Assembly: GCA_948474755.1 (NCBI GenBank)
Contig: CAOLHI010000743.1
Coordinates: 1 to 64,000 of the forward strand
Length of the DNA: 64,000 nucleotides
Direction: 5' to 3'
DNA from: Ctenosaura bakeri
Lineage: Eukaryota > Chordata > Lepidosauria > Squamata > Iguanidae
The notes under the pieces are model-generated. The model did no database searches. It was not told the origin of the DNA and worked only from the letters and a program-made list of their open reading frames with translations. Shown one piece after another: positions 60,031 to 64,000 of this stretch; position 1 is the first letter of the stretch, and every line of letters begins with the position of its first letter. The position numbers were made by a program, and so were the translations under genes.

Positions 60031-60843
60031 AAATATTTACAAACATAGGCATATCAAAAGCTACCTAAATAGCAATGTTATTTAAACAGACTGAAAACGG
60101 ATAACATTCAAGATATATTTGTTAGCTTTAATTCTCTTTCACACTCTTGCAGCAGTTTATTACTGATGACTTGACGTTTCAGATTCTGCATAAAAGTAGC
60201 ATGCTGGTTGGACTTTCCGCATCACAACATCTTATTAAAGCTTGCAAGCTTAGTAGAAAGTCTTACTTGTAAGGATTAGGAACTGGGAAGGGCAACGGAG
60301 AAGTACACAGACTAATGAGATGATTATAGAGCACGTACTGTTGGTTGAGCATCTTCCTCACAATTCTCTCTTTCAGACTCAGACAAACACCCCTGCCCCT
60401 TCAAGTCAAGGTATTTAAAAGATGGATAATACCAACATTATAGGGGACCTCTGGATCAGTAAAAGAATAGCGAGGAGCAGGCATTGCACAGGTTAAAAAA
60501 AAAAAGACAATACAGAAAACTTTGGAGCAATGATTCAAGTCAGCAGCTGGTTTGATGTGAGATCCACCTTAAAGAGAGGAAGATAAGGTAAGTGATGAGC
60601 AGAGTGCAGTGGAGAATAGTGCAGAGACAAATTAGACGGTTACAGAGAAGGTGCAGCTGGCCAAGCCTTTGATCTTTCTTCTTCACACATGTAGTAGAGC
60701 AGGCAACTTTGCAGACTCCTAACCCCCAAGCATCATGTCTACACATCAAGATTAATTTCTACCTTAACACTGCTCTCTCACACTTTCAAAAATGCTTTTA
60801 GTCACTTTTTGTAGACAAGTATGCACATTTTGCACTCTTTCTG

Positions 60844-60948
60844 CCTAAGAGGACAGCAATGGCAAACTTCCTCTGAGTGAATCTTTCAAAGAACACCCTA
60901 GGATAGAGGTTCCATAAATTGGAATCAATTTGAAGGAACACAACAACT
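60844..60948 (+). repeat. tRNA-derived SINE, 3' half
   Basis: CCTAAGAGGACAGCAATGGC, AACTTCCTCTGAGTGAATCT and AATTTGAAGGAACACAACAA match the 3' half of the full-length copy at 59792-60030. Confidence 0.65.
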
Positions 60949-63196
60949 AAAGATCAATATCTAATGACATTTCATGGATCTATTTACAGTGAAGGCAAGA
61001 TCTACAAGAAACAGATTCCATGGATTCAATCCCAACAAATGTTTAGTTAGGGAACATGACAGTCACCCTAAAGTGAATGGATTCCCTCTGTTGGCTACTC
61101 TTGGGAGCACTGGCCCTGAACAAGCAGATTAGATCACCTTATGAAAAAAGAAAGAAGCTTATTACAGGAACTCCATCTGCAAAAAGATAAATTTGGGATG
61201 CTGTGGTCAGCTACATGACTAAGAAAGGGTTCTGGAAAGGGAGAAAGGCAGTAAAGTCTTCCTGAAACTGACCTGTTCAAGTAGGAAAGACAGGTTAGGC
61301 AAGACAAAGGGGATACAGAAGGTAACCCTAGATGTCCACCTCTACAACTATTACTGGTACTCCCCAGCACATAGTCCTTTGTGCAGATGGGGTTGCACAC
61401 CATTTCCAACACTCCCTCATTCTCCTAGCTGCATATTTTCAAGGGCAGTAGAGGCAGGAGTACCATGTTTTGCAAAACAGCCTTAGCCTCAAATGAGCCA
61501 GTTTCATGTACTTCTGAGAAATAATAAGTGATTTGCATTTCTGCATTACTAGCAAGAGCCAAACAAGGGCTGCTTTATTAGATTTGGACTACAGACACAT
61601 CAGTTTGAAAATGTGCTTAGAGCAAGCTCAGTGGTTGAATTTAGGCTAGGTGCTGATAAGGGACAACGTAAGGACAAGCCATGGGCTGGCAAACAGAAGC
61701 ACTCCATGAGCAGATGGGCTGTTACACATTTGAGCTGTGTAACTATACGTGGCATTACATCTGCACTGACATTTTTGCTAATCATAGCTAGCTGACATCA
61801 TTGCTTTGAAAACTTCGCTTTGATTATAATTTCACTGTAGCATCAACTATTATTAGGAAGCACAATGATGCAGATAGCTGACCTAACTCTATCCCGAAAG
61901 GGGGTTGGGAAGAGGTTTTACGCTTACACTGGGCTGCTAACAATAGCCCGGTGAGGCAGCAGCCTATGCTAAAGAGGTTCTTGCATGTATAATACATTGT
62001 AAAAGATGACAAGAACTTATAATTGGGACCTGCAACAAAATGGTGCAGTGTGAAGTTCAATGTCCTCCTCCAGAAGATTGTATTTTATCCTCTTTCCCAC
62101 CTAATTTTCCAGTCATCCAGCCTCATCAGTCAGTAATTTCATGGCTACCCAGCATGCTCAATCTTTGATGTATTATTTAGGGGATTCTCCAACACCATAG
62201 TTCCCTCTTCAATTCCAATACTTCCGCAAACTTTGAGGTTTTGCAAAACTTATTAATATCTTTCTGTTTATGCATGGTACCAAATTTGCCTACATAAGGA
62301 TCTGTGGAGAATGAATTCCCTGTCAGTTGTACTCATGAGTGAGTCAAGTGTTTTAGTCCCTGTGCATAGTCATAAGACATGTTTGTGGTAACCTGTTTGG
62401 CATAACTGTCCATCAGTGGTCAAAAAGGGAGTAACTTCATCACATTAACCATGCTAGTGAGAGACCATGCTGGTGAAGAGCCAGCCAAAAACGCATTGGA
62501 TTCTCTTGAATGTCAATTCTTGTTAATATCTTTTTCTTCCTTTATTTAAGATGGTTTGCCTTAAGCAATTCTATTATCTCAAAATGGCAAGTAGTATATG
62601 TAACATTTTTAGAGGGCAAAAGATAAGAACCCACTGTACATTCAATGCAAGTGTACCTTTCCTCTTTATAGTCGGAGGTCAGGAAAACTACTGCACATGC
62701 TGGTTGCAGGACCAACCTGAAGACAGTAGCTGACTGGCTAAGAACTGTTAAATCACCAAGAAACTTCCCCCAGGTTTCAGTTGTAAAAGCAGTTCTGCAG
62801 CCAAGGACCAGCAGGGGTAGCACTGTTATTCACAAGTAAACAAATGAACCCATAAATGTAATGTGGCATTTAAATGTATATATATATATTTAGAATATGT
62901 GAGCAATCTACCAAATGCACATAGGTATGTCTAAGATGCAACTCATTTGATTTTCTGGTGAATTCATTTCTCATTGATGATGTCTTGCCATTTAGTGTTG
63001 GTGTTTCTAAGTTCTCCCTGTTTTTATGCGCCTGACGGCAGACCAACTGCACCCTGTCTATGGATCTCAGTTCTATTACGAGATCTCTCTTTTGCCACAA
63101 AAACTGCTCTAGCTTGGTTAGGCCTGTTTGTAGAATCAAGCCACGCTTACATTCTGACTGTACATCTAATAAATATCTTCGTGCAGAGATGAGTAA

Positions 63197-63296
63197 CCTT
63201 TGACCCTACTGCTGTTTTGGACTTTAACTCCCACACTTTTAATTGGCCATGCTGGCTATGTCTGATGGGAACTCTGGATCAAAACATCTGGACAGA
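63197..63296. repeat. Palindromic MITE remnant
   Basis: TTTTGGACTTTAACTCCCAC, GGCCATGCTGGCTATGTCTG, GATGGGAACTCTGGATCAAA and ACATCTGGACAG are the hallmark boxes of the dispersed TGGACT/ACATCTGGA family. Confidence 0.55.
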
Positions 63297-64000
63297 AGTT
63301 ATTTGGCTCTGTCCCTATTTCTCACTATGGGGCTTCTTGCTTGCAGGTAAGCACAGATCCATAATAGGAAAATTCCCATCAGAAGAAAACAACATTGACA
63401 AAACAAAACACTCCTTGCCCTGTCCAAGGAGTTGTCGTTCAGGACACAGGTATGTGAAGACAAATTCTGGCAACGACTTTGTTTTGCATGAACAGCCCTA
63501 AGCTGGAGACTGCCAAGCAGACAGAGATGATCTCACTGGCCTAAAACAACAACCTACTAGGAAGGTCATTCCATTTTACTGGCATAGCAACCAGTTCCAA
63601 AAAGGAAGCCCCATGTCCCTTTCTGTCTTACTTTCTAACCAAGATAATACCCAGATAACTCTCATCAAATTCATGAAAAATGACTGCAAGGGTAGAGAAA
63701 GTGCTCAAGATAGCAAATACTTCTATATACTCAAAACATCCTTTCAGATTTCTTCAGATTTTATCCTCTAAGAAGAGTAATTCAATGGCTGTCAGTTCCA
63801 GGGATAAGAGGGAAACTTCTTAAAAGCACATTAGGATTACTACCCATTTTTGAGCTACAAAAAATGATCTTAGCCAGATTGTTCCAGTAACCCAACACTA
63901 TTTATAATGGACATAATTTTTTAAGCTGCCCAAAAGAGTTTCCTGCTCAAGTCTCATGCAGCCCATTACAAGAGTATTCATAAACACAACAGCAAAGGCA

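Larger units (their letters stand above)
43745..64000 (-). other. COLGALT2 intron 1 (partial)
   Basis: More than 20 kb without a recognisable exon. I looked on the - strand for a GC-rich exon with a signal peptide and a phase-2 end and found none. The contents are repeats: a hairpin-rich MITE, SINEs, an LTR-like block, Tigger-like MITEs, an L1-like fragment and simple repeats, listed separately. Stretches without an entry (for example 52420-55350, 56770-58030, 60950-63190) show nothing I can name. Confidence 0.75.

Overview
This is vertebrate nuclear DNA. It has short exons with consensus splice sites separated by long AT-rich introns, and many SINE, LINE and MITE remnants. The repeat types (tRNA-derived SINEs ending in ACAACAAC runs, CR1-like and L1-like LINE pieces, many palindromic MITEs and a DIRS-type retrotransposon) point to a squamate reptile, most likely a lizard. 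That assignment is an inference from repeat style. Apart from the retrotransposon relics, only two protein-coding genes are present. They lie tail to tail, as their orthologues do on human 1q25.

Left part (1-13.4 kb): the last two coding exons of RGL1, a Ral guanine-nucleotide exchange factor, lie on the + strand (3755-3869 and 5122-5309). They are followed by its probable 3' UTR and about 8 kb of convergent 3' ends and intergenic DNA carrying MITEs and SINEs.

Middle and right part (13.4-64 kb): eleven consecutive coding exons (2 to 12, numbered by comparison with the 12-exon human gene) of COLGALT2 lie on the - strand. COLGALT2 is an ER-resident collagen hydroxylysine beta-galactosyltransferase ending in an RDEL retention signal. 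All exon phases join in frame and give about 539 codons. The intron between exons 4 and 5 uses a GC donor. Exon 1 (signal peptide) is not in the window, so intron 1 is longer than 20 kb; it contains an LTR-like block, an L1-like fragment and several MITEs.

Intron 6 holds the main accessory item, a 7.05-kb full-length but decayed DIRS-type tyrosine-recombinase retrotransposon (24133-31181) in the same orientation as COLGALT2. It has split inverted terminal repeats, an internal complementary region matching both outer ends, a gag with an N-terminal Cys/His finger and an Arg/Ser/Tyr-rich segment, reverse transcriptase with YLDD, RNase H, a methyltransferase-like region, and a tyrosine recombinase. 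Many in-frame TGA codons, which look like CGA decay, and several frameshifts show that this copy is dead. I saw no CRISPR array, functional tRNA or rRNA gene, or prokaryotic-style operon.
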